DNA from: Ectocarpus siliculosus
Taxonomy: Eukaryota > Sar > Phaeophyceae > Ectocarpales > Ectocarpaceae
Assembly (NCBI GenBank): GCA_000310025.1
Contig: FN648755.1
Location: 1-50,965 of the forward strand
Length of the DNA stretch: 50,965 nucleotides
Direction of reading: 5' to 3'
A model generated the notes under the pieces. It saw nothing but the letters and a program-made list of their open reading frames with translations, searched no databases and was not told where the DNA came from. Below, in pieces: positions 1-10,985 of this stretch. Both the position numbers and the translations under genes were made by a program. Position 1 is the first letter of the stretch; each line of letters begins with the position of its first letter.

Positions 1-1
1 G

Positions 2-853
2 CGCTGGTATGCGGGTTGCCGGTTTTCTCGTGACACGGCGTTGGGGACAGTGACTATTTCGCAGCAGGCTGTAGCGGAGAAGATCGTCGCCAAGTTCGGT
101 GTGACGACGAACAAAGAGACACCCATGGTCGTTGGTTTGAAGCTTGAGCAGTATGACGCCGACGAGCCCGATGTTGACGCGCCTTTCCGGTCGCTGGTGG
201 GACACTTGATGTGGCTGGCGAATCAGACTCGCCCGGATATTCTCAACGCAGTACGTGCCGTTGCGAGGTATTCGCACGCGCCGAAGCGATTACACTGGCA
301 AGCGGCTTTGCATGTCTTGATGTATGTTAGATCCACGAGCGAGTACGGTATTACTTTTCAGAGGGGCATGGTAGGAGGAGACCACATGGAACTTTTTGTC
401 GATGCGGACTTCGCCAGCAAGGCAACCGGCCGGCGATCTGTTTCTGGGGCACTAGTGATGTTCGCTGGTGCGTGTGTGATGTATCTGTGTAGGACGCAGA
501 AGAGCGTCACCTTGTCTTCGACGGAAGCGGAGTACGTGGCGATGTCTGAGGGGCTGAAGGAGGCTATTTTTCTGCGGTATCTCTGGAGTTTTATCTTTCC
601 GGACCGTGATGTGGGGTGCACTCCGGTGTGGGAGGACAATGTAGGCGCTATTCACTTGGCAAGTAACCCGGCCACGACCCCTAACTCGAAGCACATCGAC
701 ATTCGCCACCATTTCATCCGTGAGCGTGTCGCGCGGGGCGAGTTCAAGGTAGTCCACGTACGTTCGGACCTACAACACGCGGATTTCCTGACTAAATCGC
801 TCCCCAAGGAGGCTTTTTGCGCTCATCGCGACTTTGTGATGAATATTCGTTGA
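2..853 (+). CDS. Ty1/copia polyprotein, C-terminal part (end of reverse transcriptase and RNase H), 5' truncated by window edge
   Basis: The frame is open from the first bases and ends at TGA 851-853, giving about 283 residues of a longer pol. The first residues (WYAGCRFSRD) and the block SLVGHLMWLANQTRPDI match the end of copia reverse transcriptase and the connection. RNase H follows: the metal-site motif LFVDADFASK, then SVTLSSTEAEYVAM, then NPATTPNSKHIDIRHHFIRE and the closing HADFLTKSLP. RNase H removes the RNA strand during reverse transcription in virus-like particles. No stop or frameshift is seen in this part, so it is young or recently active compared with the copy at 37135. No internal start is needed because this is the tail of a polyprotein. 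Confidence 0.93.
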   Translation, partial: RWYAGCRFSRDTALGTVTISQQAVAEKIVAKFGVTTNKETPMVVGLKLEQYDADEPDVDAPFRSLVGHLMWLANQTRPDILNAVRAVARYSHAPKRLHWQAALHVLMYVRSTSEYGITFQRGMVGGDHMELFVDADFASKATGRRSVSGALVMFAGACVMYLCRTQKSVTLSSTEAEYVAMSEGLKEAIFLRYLWSFIFPDRDVGCTPVWEDNVGAIHLASNPATTPNSKHIDIRHHFIRERVARGEFKVVHVRSDLQHADFLTKSLPKEAFCAHRDFVMNIR

Positions 854-995
854 TTTTGTTCTTTGTGTTTTCAGCGGGGGGGCCTTTTCCTACGTGATGT
901 GTTTTATTTGTGAATTTATACTGGCCGTTGATTTGCTGTTGTTATGTTTCTGCTCTCTGGTACGTACGATGGATGAGGTAGTTCTGCACAAGAAT

Positions 996-1900
996 CATGG
1001 GGGGGGGATATTGGTATTGTTCCATGATACTAGTAGCAGGTGTTTTATTTGTTTTTGATTTGTTTGTTTGGTTCCTTCGTGTTTGGGATGGATGTTACAG
1101 CAGGGGGGCTGTTGGACTGGTATGTTTGTCAAGGTATTGGGTATTGGAGGAAGGATTTGGCATGTTATCGTAAGTCATGGTTGAAGCCTTTGTGCTTCCG
1201 AAGGTTATTTGAGCTGGTCAATGAGGTGAAACATGAATGAATGCTTATCTGAGGAATTTGTTCTGAGTTAAGTCAGGACGTTGGACACGTTTTCCCAGAG
1301 TTACCCGTCCCCTTTCTGACGTGATTCTGATGTAATGTGTATCTTTGCTGGGTATTCTTCCAAGGGTGACTGTTTGTGTTTTGACTGCTTGAGAATTTGG
1401 TAAAGCATTTTTCTCAAGAGGGTGAATTGTTTATTGACAGACCTTTTAGGGGATAGTAATTTGATATCACAAGACTTTGAAAGCTTTGTACGGCATTGTT
1501 ATGTTGACAGAGTTGTTTGAAGTGGAATGGTGGATGATTTATCTGCCGTTTTACCTGGCAGTTCGTGAGGTAGGTGTCGTAGATCGTATCTCGTACAGAG
1601 CAGGGGGGCTGTTTGGGGTGCTCAGCAGGATACTGATCTACGGGGCCTCCGGGGGTTACGTGAATGATGTTTGTGTATGATGGACATGATACGTGCGGGG
1701 CCCCTCGTGCCTCCGCCGTGCATGCCACTCTCTAATCAACCAAGGTCTTGAGTCAACCTTCTTTCTCTTTCGGCCTCTGACGGGCTACCGCACCCAAACA
1801 CCACAGCGCCCCTGTCGCGAGCTCTATCTAGAATCCAAGGGCGAGCCGAGTTACAGCACCGTGAAGTACGGCTAAATATCGTGCATCCGGGCGCGTCTAC
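996..1900 (+). repeat. Candidate polypurine tracts and 3' LTR remains of the copia element
   Basis: Downstream of the copia pol there are three G-runs shaped like a polypurine tract next to an LTR start: near 1000 (CATGGGGGGGGGATATTGG), near 1098 (CAGCAGGGGGGCTGTTGG) and near 1597 (AGAGCAGGGGGGCTGTTTGG). The last two share AGCAGGGGGGCTGTT, as expected if one is a partial duplicate of the other. The stretch after 1611 resembles a copia LTR, with a CT-rich part at 1760-1800. No target-site duplication or second LTR copy was found, so the limits are not fixed. Confidence 0.3.
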
Positions 1901-2586
1901 GCAAGGGACATCAAGGGACTGTGATATCTAAAGAATCACGCAGCTCATTGGACGACATTTCGGAGAACGTGAATTGATAAATCATCACATATACTTGAAG
2001 TACAAGCATACATGCAGTACCTAGCACAGACTTTTTTTTGCCGCATGGTCTCATCTATCTATCTGTAGATAGATATCGACAGACTGTCCGTACTATATGG
2101 TATGCGTTGTAGGGTCAGTAGTTGCATGCATGCATCCTGTCGCCTTCTTCTCTAGCGGAAGGAACGCGAACTGGAGTATGTGCATCGTGTATTGTCACCG
2201 CACGGATGGTCACGTATATGCCACACACACCCTCCAAGTTGCACATATTCTGCAGCTTTCTGTTTGTGTTTTTATTGTTTCAAATATTCTGCAGCTGTAT
2301 GTAGCAAGGAAGATTTGACAAATGTAGATTGATTGATCGTTGTTGTTATTGTGGTACGCCACAACTTTAGACTTAACTTGCCCTGTTTTGAGAGCTTGAA
2401 CATGCACGCAAATCTCACGGCATCATCAATTGCTGCAAGTGCTGCAAGGTTGTAGGCACATGTCTTCTGTAATGCTGTGAACACTGCTGTTGTTGTTGTA
2501 CTGCTGTTGTTGTATTGAAGGTGCTGCTGTAGACTGCGCTATATCGTATATATACAGAGATCAACTTTTCGTGATATCACACCGTT
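1901..2586. other. Non-coding stretch, no gene seen
   Basis: Short open frames only, none protein-like. There is a CTATCTATCTGTAGATAGAT inverted repeat near 2051-2072 and a GTTGTTGTT-rich patch near 2485-2515. I see no RNA gene or transposon domain. Confidence 0.4.
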
Positions 2587-2756
2587 TCATGGAATAATTG
2601 TTGGAAGTTAGTCAGAAGCTAATCTGCGCACAGTGAACGTTCTGGGTTGTGTGGAATAATTGCTGGAAGTTACAATAGTCAGAGGTTAGAATAATTGTTG
2701 GAAGTTTAGTCAGAAGTTAATCTATGCAGAGCATATGAAAGAGTGAACATCCTGGT
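2587..2756 (+). repeat. Three-fold short direct repeat just upstream of gene A
   Basis: The phrase GGAATAATTG(T/C)TGGAAGTT recurs in three forms (near 2592, 2651 and 2689), with GTCAGAAG(C/T)TAATCT following the first and third and GTGAACRTYCTGG closing two of them. It lies 60-230 bases before the first ATG of gene A, so it may sit in its promoter or be debris of an LTR. No function can be assigned from sequence. Confidence 0.5.
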
Positions 2757-2817
2757 AACTCTCACTTTCGACATCCTCTCCTCTCATTCCCGCGTCGACC
2801 TTCAGCTGCAACACAAC

Positions 2818-3992
2818 ATGAACACCCTCTCCCGTAGCTCCCCAGCAAAGCGTAAGTCCACCCAGTCAGCGAGTCGTAGTGGAGTCTACCGCCGCCCTGT
2901 ACAACAGGGCGACCCCAACTGGCCTTGCCCCGGGCCCGACTGCGACGGCGGTCACCTCAAGCTCATAAACAAGCGCGACGGTAAAGGCAAGTTTGCCCCT
3001 TGCGACTGTACCAACAACCGCGACGCGGACAGTTGTAGCGTATCCTGCACCATCCTCACCCCGTCGACAACGTACCCCAAGCCGTGCCAGCTCTGCCTCG
3101 CCCCGGTGGGAGGTACTCCTTCGCTCGGCATCCCAACCGACCAGGTCAACAGCCGCGGCTACAAAGGTAAAAGAAAGTTCTCTCTTTGATTGTATCAAGT
3201 AGTTTCCGCCTGATGTGTGCCTGAATGTTGTTCAGGTGTTGCATGAAGGCCTGGCATGAAACTGCCTCGCAACCGCAACCGCTAAATCTCTCCACAACAC
3301 TGCCCTTTTTGCTTGCTGTTGTTGTCAGAGTGGAATATTATCCACGCGGTGTGGCGTCTTTGCGCTGGTGCCAAGTCTTCGGACGGCAAGAAGTTCATGC
3401 ACGTCACCGTCGCCCCCGCCAGCCTTATCGGGGTAAATCATGTGTACACCCGTTTACATGGGAACGTGATTGTGTAGTGACCAGTCGCGTGTGTGCGTAG
3501 TTACCTAGATATGGGTGCGCGGATGCATCCGACTGTTGCCTGTAAACTAGTTACCCATATGTCACCAAAGTACACCGTGTTCACCGGTCGACGTTATAAA
3601 AAAGTTAGCATTTTTTATTATGGGGAGACCATGTGACATATGTTCCTTGTATTTTCCCCTGTCAGTGCACCGAGTTCAACCGTCGACGTCATAAATAAAA
3701 ATATCATTTTTTTATATAGTAAAACCATGTGAATTTGTTTCCTTGTATTTTTCCCTGTCACCCATCCGATATCCACTGCAAAGAAAGGTGTTCCGACGCA
3801 GCGACTAACGAGGAAGACCTGGCCGAGGGGTGCACGGGCGAGATCGTCGAGGACGACCTGATCATCAAGGATTGAGACTCCCCGCCGCTGCACTACCAGT
3901 GCGCCCGCCGCCTGTGGGACCAGACCATCAACGAGATCCTCAACAAGACCGACGAGCACCGCGACCTGGGAACTACCCACGCCGACCTCTAA
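2818..3992 (+). pseudogene. Gene A: Cys-rich protein of unknown function, three exons, in-frame TGA
   Basis: Model: exon 1 2818-3166 (ATG 2818), exon 2 3329-3432, exon 3 from 3788. Donors are AAAG|GTAA and GG|GTAA, acceptors GTTGTCAG and AAAG. Phases 1 and 2 agree at both junctions, which supports the model. The N-terminus is basic and Ser-rich. Then come CPGPDCDGGHLKL, GKFAPCDC and KPCQLCLAP, so Cys pairs like zinc ribbons. Exon 2 begins E-WNIIHAVWRLC and carries DGKKFMHVTVAP. Exon 3 runs CSDAATNEEDL to a TGA at 3873-3875. The same frame then stays open and protein-like (DSPPLHYQCARRLWDQ) to TAA 3990-3992, so the TGA probably replaced a sense codon, or is read through. Gene B at 13737-15298 is a paralogue. 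I do not recognise the family; metal binding is inferred from the cysteines only. Confidence 0.6.
3582..3763 (+). repeat. Tandem duplication inside intron 2 of gene A
   Basis: Two diverged units of about 90 bases: 3582-3667 and 3668-3763. Both contain CACCGNGTTCA, CCGTCGACGT(T/C)ATAA, an A/T-rich middle, ACCATGTGA and TTCCTTGTATTTT(C/T)CCCTGTCA. It lies wholly within the intron and has no open frame. Confidence 0.7.
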
Positions 3993-4107
3993 AGTAAGAC
4001 GCGTGTTTCCATTTCAGAAAAAGCAAACGTCTCAAGAAATTCAAGGCACATTGTTGCCACCTGCAACTGGCTTTCGCCAACTATCAATAGAGTAAAGATA
4101 TCACCCC

Positions 4108-5297
4108 ATGTCTGGCAATCATCGATGTCGGCCGACGCCAATTCATCGGGTAACTCGTTCAGCAGCCGCATCTCAAAATCGCCAAACACGATCACATACT
4201 GCACGTCACAATCCACACCAAAGTTCCACACCCAGCCAGAGTAACACTCCCTCGAGGGACGCACAAACAACTCCAAATCGACGAACACCTTCAGCTCGTC
4301 GAAATACCCAACGAAGATCGCTCACCCAACCCCGAACGACGCCTGAAACTCGAACACCACAAACCTGTCCGGATAACGCGCAAGCTGAAATCTTAGCGGC
4401 ACGTCGACGTCGCAATGGAAACAATAACACACCACACGACTCAGACCCTGAACTCGATATGATACGTCAACATTTTAGCCAAATGAGGAATCGTGCACCA
4501 AGGTTACCGGCACCCAGTCTAGACAGCCATCGCGGTGATGCTAACAACCAAATCTGCCTTGGAGTGCAAGACATTGACTCGCAATCATTCGACTTCCCCT
4601 CGGCACCTTTTGAGCAAAAACACACGGATTTGGATGATCCACAAAATATCACATGTTCTCACTGCAATGCTCGACTTTGGAAAGAAGAAAAGGGATTAAA
4701 TTGTTGAAACAAAGGCAAGTCGTGTATCCATCCTCTCCAATCTATCCCCCACCATCTTATGGCGCTGTTTGAAACTACTAAATTCATTTCTGCTCAAAGA
4801 AGGTACAACGGGCTTCTCGGATTTACTGCATCAGGCGCAGGCGGTATTCAAAAAAAGACATGGACTGAACCGCCAGCCCCTTCAATGCTCACCTTGCATG
4901 AACGTGCTTACCACGGCATATTCGACCTCAAACAACATTATGAGAACTATTCCGTGTCGACGAAATCATCGCAGCTAATCGTATTTTTGATGCTCAGATA
5001 AACACCCACTTTAATGCCTCCACATTACCTCCTCCCCAACAACCTCTTTCTTCTGCTCTAAATTTACGTTATACGGTTATGACACGTACACGCTCTTACA
5101 TCCATCTCCCCAATAATTTCATTCTGCCACCAGCGCAGGCACCCTACCGCCTGCACCATCACCGACATCATCACGGCCATCACCGTCACGCTTCAACATT
5201 AAGAAGCTCGAGACCTGCGTACAAGGCTGCACACGAAACCATACCTTCCGCAGTGGTAATCGGCAATAACCACCAGGGCCGTAAGGGGCAACGATGA
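4108..5297 (+). pseudogene. Helitron-type Rep/helicase protein, N-terminal fragment
   Basis: The reading begins MSGNHRCRPTPI and is at first Arg/Thr/Pro-rich. It then shows the region that precedes the Rep domain in Helitron proteins: ITCSHCNARLWKEEKG, a CNKGK block, HPLQSIPHHLMALF, RRYNGLLGFTASGAG and APSMLTLHERAYHGIFD. This part is a Cys/His region upstream of the HUH nicking domain. A TGA at 4705-4707 falls in the Cys-Cys-Asn-Lys-Gly-Lys block where the family has cysteine. A second break near 4950 shifts the frame, after which VDEIIAANRIFDAQINTHFN follows until 5297. No HUH motif, helicase motif or 3' hairpin end was found, so this is a truncated dead copy. The family call is firm, the end points are not. 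Confidence 0.72.
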
Positions 5298-5444
5298 CCC
5301 GAGGCGGGAGGCGTCAACTCTTTCACCGTCAACTAGCGGCAACGCAGTCAAACCATTGCGTGCGGTGTTTGTTCTTACTTTGTCTGAATGTTGTAGGTGT
5401 TCGGCTCCTTTCACATTGTGAGGGATGCCGCATACCGGCGTCAT

Positions 5445-5604
5445 TAGAGGGGGACATTAGAGAAGGGCGCGACCTTAGACTGAAGAAGTTAGAATATGAC
5501 CATTCGAGCGGCACGACACTGAAGAAGTTAGAATAATAGCTCCAGAACAGTAGAGGGGGACATTAGAGAAGGGCGTGACATTAGACTGAAGAAGTTTGAA
5601 TATG
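5445..5604 (+). repeat. 54-base direct repeat, two copies
   Basis: Copies at 5445-5498 and 5551-5604 share TAGAGGGGGACATTAGAGAA, GGGCG(C/T)GAC, TTAGACTGAAGAAGTT and GAATATGA. A partial third piece (CTGAAGAAGTTAGAATA) lies at 5518-5534. Period 106 bases. Confidence 0.8.
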
Positions 5605-6959
5605 AGAGCTAGGCGGCAGCACACCATCAACTACCGGCAATACCGTCGAACAGTTGCAGTGTTCGTTCTTTCTTTGGCCCCTTTGGGGAGGATATTGGCC
5701 ACCGCCAAGCCACTTAGAGAACGTTGCATGAGAGTGTTACTACGTTCGTACCGGCGCAAGAATAGGGAGGCGACCGTAGCTTACATCTCCTTTTCGTCCG
5801 CACCGGGCGAAGCTACACAAAAAATCACGTACACACGACTCTTTTGGCTTCATGTTACACCGGGAACGGCACATTTCTCGAATACCACGCGAACATCTTC
5901 ATACCATTCATTCGGTCACCCTGCGGCTTGATGCCCTTGGTATGCTGTGCACAGCCTTCACACCTTCCCTTTACGTCTACTGCTGAGGACGAGGGCGCCT
6001 CTGCGCCCGAAGTCCGGAGCCCTTGTATATAAAACATGATAACGCGATGATAAAGCTAAGAATAGGACCGATCGCCGGCGATAAGGTGGGTTTTAAGGCC
6101 TATCGATAGGAATTGGCGAACGCAATAGGTTTGTAGCTCGGCTTGTTGATGCTTTTGGCAGAAAGCGATAGTATCCGGAGACACTTGAAAATATCCTATG
6201 GTGCCGATCGACGCAGTCGCCGACACGGTGATCAGCACCCTTTGTTGGCGAAAACAGGGTTCGGTGAAACATGCGGTCAGTTGTTGTACGTCCAATAGGA
6301 TCTTATCGCTGGTCATCAACAGCTATCGTTGGAAAGCAATAAGTTGGCGAAGAACCGGTCGATGCTGATCGCACTCCGCGATACTGTTTCGACATGACAT
6401 GTCGATGCCCATCTGTCAATGACGATAAGATCCCATCACCAGTAAGAAAGCCTGTCGATTTTACAAGTGTCTACGTGTGTCTAAATGTCTAGTTGTCTCC
6501 TCACATGTGTATCACACCCGCGGTCAGTCAACACTGCACTCTCTGTAGGCCTTGCGGGGGGCTTTTGAATCTGATTGTCACGTAGACTGCTGTGCTGTGC
6601 TGTTTAGCCTCCAAGTATCTCTGTACCTCCATTCTCGATCACGTTTTGGTAAAGGATTAGGAGTGGGGTGTGCCCCTTCTCTTTCCCTTCCCGCACTACA
6701 CACCGCCGCTGCGTTGCGGTGTCCAGCACATCTATTGAAGAAGGGATCGGCGAGGTCCCGTTTGGCAGCAAAATCAACCGGCAAGAAGCTATATGCTCCT
6801 TTCGGGTATGGGGTATCGTTGTTGTTTGTTTTCTGCCCCCCCCCCCTGCTGTTTCCCGCTCGACCTGTGTAATCGCAGGCCGTGCGAGTCTCTCGGTTAC
6901 AATTTGAATGTACTCGCGTCGCTGCTGCTGTTTTGTTGCACGGGCTCATCGTGTTGGTG
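5605..6959. other. Gene-free stretch
   Basis: Open frames are short and lack recognisable motifs. There is a poly-C run at 6837-6845 and no clear RNA gene. I see nothing else that can be supported. Confidence 0.4.
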
Positions 6960-7142
6960 GTAGGTGAAGAGGATGATAGTCGAGATGTACGATGCCACAC
7001 TGAAGTCAACAAGGACTTGCAGAAAGAGCTTCGCGCTACGATCATTCCGACCGTGTACGTCAACTGTGACCTTTGGACGAGCAAAGTGTCCGGAGAGAAG
7101 TTTATCGGTGAGACAGCTGTAGTTGCAGAAAATGCAACGTAA
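6960..7142 (+). pseudogene. hAT transposase fragment, start of catalytic region
   Basis: The frame reads EEDDSRDVRCHTEVNKDLQK and then TVYVNCDLWTSKVSGEKFIG before a TAA. The D-L-W-T-S motif followed by a Gly-containing strand is characteristic of hAT transposases, where this aspartate is the first catalytic acid. The flanking residues are not hAT-like and the next expected block is missing. Together with the C-terminal piece at 7977-8501 on the same strand it suggests one hAT copy whose middle is lost or unreadable. It could also be a chance match, hence the moderate score. Confidence 0.45.
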
Positions 7143-7976
7143 CAATTGCGTTGAGCATGATTTCTTGAAATGGTGCTGCCCGTGGTGCATAAATAATAAT
7201 GTATGTGCTGTTGTGTTCGCGTTTTTTTAAAGCTCAACTATCTGCAGCGGGTGCGGCGTTGCTCTGTTTCCTGTTAATAGTGCATTTTGTCGGAGATAAG
7301 TGTGGAACCCGTCTGTATCGAACCACTTAACCCCGCGTTCGGTGGGAGTGTTGAGCTAAATGGGGAATCTGCGCCTTCCCCAAAGTTGCTTGTAGTATAT
7401 TGGGCAAAGCTCTTATCAGTTATCATTTTCCTACAATCGCAGCTTTTTCTGCAGGCGCAGGATCAATATCTCGAGCGCTCTCAGGCCACTACGCCTAGCT
7501 TATTCCCTCTTGGAAATGAATGTAGGCAATGTAGACATACCCGTATTTTTTTGTCCGCGGTACACAAACAAATTATTATGTGGTCTAGATTCTAGATATC
7601 ATTATTATTGTCAGACTTAGATATGCCAGGAGGTCGGCGGGCGGCGTAAGCCGCCGAGCAGGAAACCTCACATACATACATACCAATCCACATACATATC
7701 AATCCTGCCGTCTTTCTCGTCACAACACAACACTGCACTTTCGGTCCGGTTCAAAGCATTGCTCTACTGTCTATACATAGTTTCCAGCACATGGTTCGGT
7801 GCAAAAATATATGACAATATTTTACGTGCATTCAAATGCGCGAGTTGGGTACCTGTTTTTGGATAAACTCCAAAGGGGGCTCTAATTCTGAGAAGAAACA
7901 CCTCCCTCGGTTTGTTGAATAGGCGTTTCGATAGTACTTTTCGCTTGCCAATAATCCACGGGTTCGACTAAAGGCC
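7143..7976. other. Gap between hAT pieces, no gene seen
   Basis: No hAT catalytic motifs were found between the two fragments in any plus-strand frame. There is a CATACATACATACCAATC doubled motif near 7671-7705. The best open frame (7287-7595) has no recognised motif. Confidence 0.35.
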
Positions 7977-8501
7977 ATGGCCGGCTTCGCACTTGTATGC
8001 CCAAGGTTCAACGCTCCCGATCAACGTTTTCGCACCCATGCACAGATTCCAAAAGAGGAGCGGAAGGAGAACGGAGCGGACTACTGACGTCTTCACGGCA
8101 ACAAACACCCCTTCGCCCTCCGATTGGGCGCGCAGGTGGTGTACGGCGTCCCTGCCTCAGCGGGTGTGGTGGAGCGAGATCTCTGCAACGCGGATATGTT
8201 CATGCCCCGCAAGCGCGCCTCGCTTGATCCAGCCAACTTGGAGATGCAGCTCTACCTACGAGCGCATTTTGACCGCATCCCCATGGACATACCCAGGCTG
8301 AACGACGCTGCCGTGGCAGCCGCCATCCCGAGCCGTTTCACGGACCCACAGGCCGTGAAAGACGTGCGGATCTTGGACTTCCTGGAGGAGGAGGAGAAGG
8401 AGGTGGCGGTTTTCGACTTCGTGCCGGAGGAGGAGGGAGACGACGTCGACGGCGCGGACGCGGACTTGCCCGCCGGCGGAAAAGGGGTGGGGGACAGCTA
8501 G
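7977..8501 (+). pseudogene. hAT transposase C-terminal dimerisation region, with Trp-to-stop change
   Basis: From ATG 7977 the frame is MAGFALVCPRFNAPDQ, then ADY-stop-RLHGNKHPF, then VVYGVPASAGVVERDL, MPRKRASLDPANLEMQLYL and an acidic tail ending at TAG 8499-8501. The block (W)-x-x-x-x-x-x-(F/H)P...VPAS...(K/R)RASLDP is the hAT dimerisation domain, which holds transposase units together at the transposon ends. The TGA at 8085-8087 sits where the family has a conserved tryptophan, so TGG to TGA is the likely lesion. The tail is rich in Glu/Asp, as in other hAT proteins. The protein is inactive as read. Confidence 0.75.
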
Positions 8502-8579
8502 ACACACTCCACCAGTTTCGTGCTTTAAGCACTTGGTGCAGGCAAGGGCGCACAAAATGTTTTTTTCCGACACCTAACC

Positions 8580-8990
8580 CCACCCCCCCCCCTCCCCTCG
8601 GTGTTTGCCATCGGGATTGGGTTTTCGTCGCTTGGCAACGACGTTGTAAAACAAGCCCCCCACTCGGTGTTTGCCATCGGGATTGGGTTTTCGTCGCTTG
8701 GCAACGACGTTGTGAAACAAGCCAATTCACTTAGTGAACTTGGCAACCAGGTTACCGTTTTTTTTTTGCCTCTGTTTTTATTTTGGCGGTAACCATAATG
8801 GTGGTCGAGTAGATCATGTTGTGCGGGGTGGAGAACTCTCACTCCGCGCAAGGGGGATGATCGCACCACGTTGTGTTGAAATGGTCAAGCATCCTCGAGG
8901 CAGTTACACAGTGCTTATAACTGTCTCTGGAAGTGACAGCACCAGAAAATAAATTAAGTCATACGCAGCTGTCATCCGTACGCAAGGAAG
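8580..8990 (+). repeat. Dispersed repeat, copy 1, with two tandem 66-base units
   Basis: A poly-C run is followed by two units starting CGGTGTTTGCCATCGGG at 8599 and 8665 (period 66). Each holds the hairpin CGTCGCTTGGCAACGACG. Then come a GGTTACCG ... CGGTAACC inverted pair across a T-rich loop (about 8750-8795) and a conserved tail up to AAATTAAGTCATAC near 8967. The same order, almost base for base, ends the window at 50519-50965. No reading frame is conserved, so it behaves as a non-coding dispersed element. True ends are unknown. Confidence 0.8.
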
Positions 8991-9856
8991 CACAAGATGC
9001 CAAACACCCTTAGCAGGATGCAGCTCACCCTTCATGCGACTCGCCAAATACCTCACGGCGCTTCGCGCTTGGTGATGTGAGAGCCTGGTCCGGTGAGAAC
9101 CCGGCGTGCTCCGTCCCGGCTTTGTAGGGATGCGAGGTCAATGGTCAAACGATTACGGCATGCACGACTATGAGTACACCCCCCCCCCCCCGGGAGGGGT
9201 GTGAAAAAGTAAAACAAATATATTTATATTTTCGTACAGGCTTTCTTTTGGCTTTCTCCTTCTCCATTGCGTGTGCTTGCGTGTGGTGGTGTTTACGGCA
9301 CGACGTGCAAGCAGGACCTTGTTATTAGGAAGGTGAAGATTGCTACTTCATGTACTGAAGTAAGAAATAAGCTGTGATGGGCTGGGGACACACTTCTTAT
9401 TTGGTTTTCGAGTCTTGAAGTACAGCAGTAGTGCTTGGGGACAACCCCTCAGCTACAAGTAACTCAGACCTTCTCTAAGCCTCTGCGACAAGTCCACGAC
9501 ATTTGCCCTCGGTCGAATGTGGCGAAATGACACAACCAAATGACACATACCCATGCGTCGAAACGTCATCATTCCAAGCTTACTCAAGCCGGCAACATAC
9601 CGAAGAGGGGCTGTCGATGACCCTACGGCGGTGGAATCACCTTCGCCACGTGCAACACCCATCCACAAATAATAGCAATTTGTCTTGCATGGTACTTATT
9701 ATTTACTCCCCGAAGCCCCTCCACCTCCCTCAACAAGACCAAACCGCCGTTTCTTAGAGCGCTTTCGCGTTGAGCGCCTTCGCCCTTCATCCTCTTCCCC
9801 CCCTCACCCCCAGCCCCCCCTCCTTCTCCTCCTGTTCCTCCTCCTCGTGCTTTTCC
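8991..9856. other. Gene-free stretch
   Basis: Contains a C-run with adjoining GGGAGGGG at 9180-9200. Open frames near 9453-9757 are short and without motifs. Confidence 0.35.
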
Positions 9857-9903
9857 TCCTCCTCCTCCTCCTCCTCCTCCTCCTCCTCCTCCTCCTCCTC
9901 TTC
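9838..9903 (+). repeat. (CCT)n microsatellite
   Basis: An interrupted run of TCC/CCT triplets, uninterrupted at about 9857-9900. The apparent Leu-, Ser- and Glu-rich open frames over it are products of the repeat. Confidence 0.95.
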
Positions 9904-10985
9904 CGGGAAGCCACACCTATATTTGCGGGATTTAGAGTTGCGTAGAACTTCCTGCCTTGCATCTATATAGTGGGCTATAGTCAGGTCGTGAGACAAGCTG
10001 GGGTCATTGCCAATGGTACCATGTTTGTTTCCGTCCACTAGAGTAATGTCGGGTCTACACTATACCCAAAACCGACGACGGCCCCTCACCCGCCCCGCAT
10101 GTTGCACACCCTGCGCGCCGTCCACAACACTTGACGTCGGCACCAGGTTCCATGCTAGGAATCACAAGCAACCCGACTGCCTGGAGTTTTGTTCACTTTT
10201 CAAGACGGACGATCCTCTGCTGTACCGGACAGACGATAGCAACAGATTCCTATCGTCTATTATTGCGGAGTCCACGAACGCGTTCATACACGGTGCGTTG
10301 CCAAATTATGGGTGTCTGTGACGAAGTTCGTGCGATATTTTCCTCCACACAAACGGCGCATGCCCCCTCAAGGCTTTTAGGGGAAAGGAGCCGGCGGTGG
10401 CAGCATGCAGACGTAAATCGAAGGGCGTTGACCGGACGCGTTTTCGATGGGGGGGGGGGGGGTTCCTGAAATGTGGACCACACGAAACGCGCGGGGGTGC
10501 GGCCGAAGGTTATTTTGTCGGTCTTGACTGCTGATTGCACGGGGATGTATCACCGATCCCAGAACGATATCCGAATTGAATAATTTGCACACGGGCGGCA
10601 GGTGCAGTAACAATACCTGTGTTTCTGAGTGCCAGTAGTAGTAGTGCGTGCTTTCGACGCAAATCCCTGTGCGAAAAACGCGAGACGTTCGATACCCAAC
10701 GCGTCACGGCCGCACCGTATACTCCGGGGTTCTGAAAGCCGATCGGGGTTCAGTTTCCGTCGCCGATATTCTCAGAAGCTATATTCGACCCCACTTTTCC
10801 CGACCCCACTCTCGTTTATTCACTTGGTTTTAGAGTAGGCGATGCCCGGTCTCTTTTCTAAAAGCAAGTTGTTTTCTTCGGTCGATGTTTCTCGAGCTTC
10901 CATCGACAGATTTCCGTGTGGTTTGTATGTGGTGTCCACCCTGGTCCGTTCCGCCCCTCCTGCGAGCTTCGTGCTAACGCTTGTA
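9904..10985. other. Gene-free stretch
   Basis: A G-run lies at 10449-10462. Several frames of 60-110 codons exist, but none has a motif or a consistent splice context. Confidence 0.35.

Noticed and set aside
6578-7237. 219-codon minus-strand frame
   Set aside because: It lies opposite the DLWTS hAT fragment, has no motif of its own and a composition expected of antisense.
9623-10038. Open frames on both strands encoding poly-Leu, poly-Ser or poly-Glu
   Set aside because: They are translations of the (CCT)n microsatellite and its borders; every frame over such a repeat stays open.
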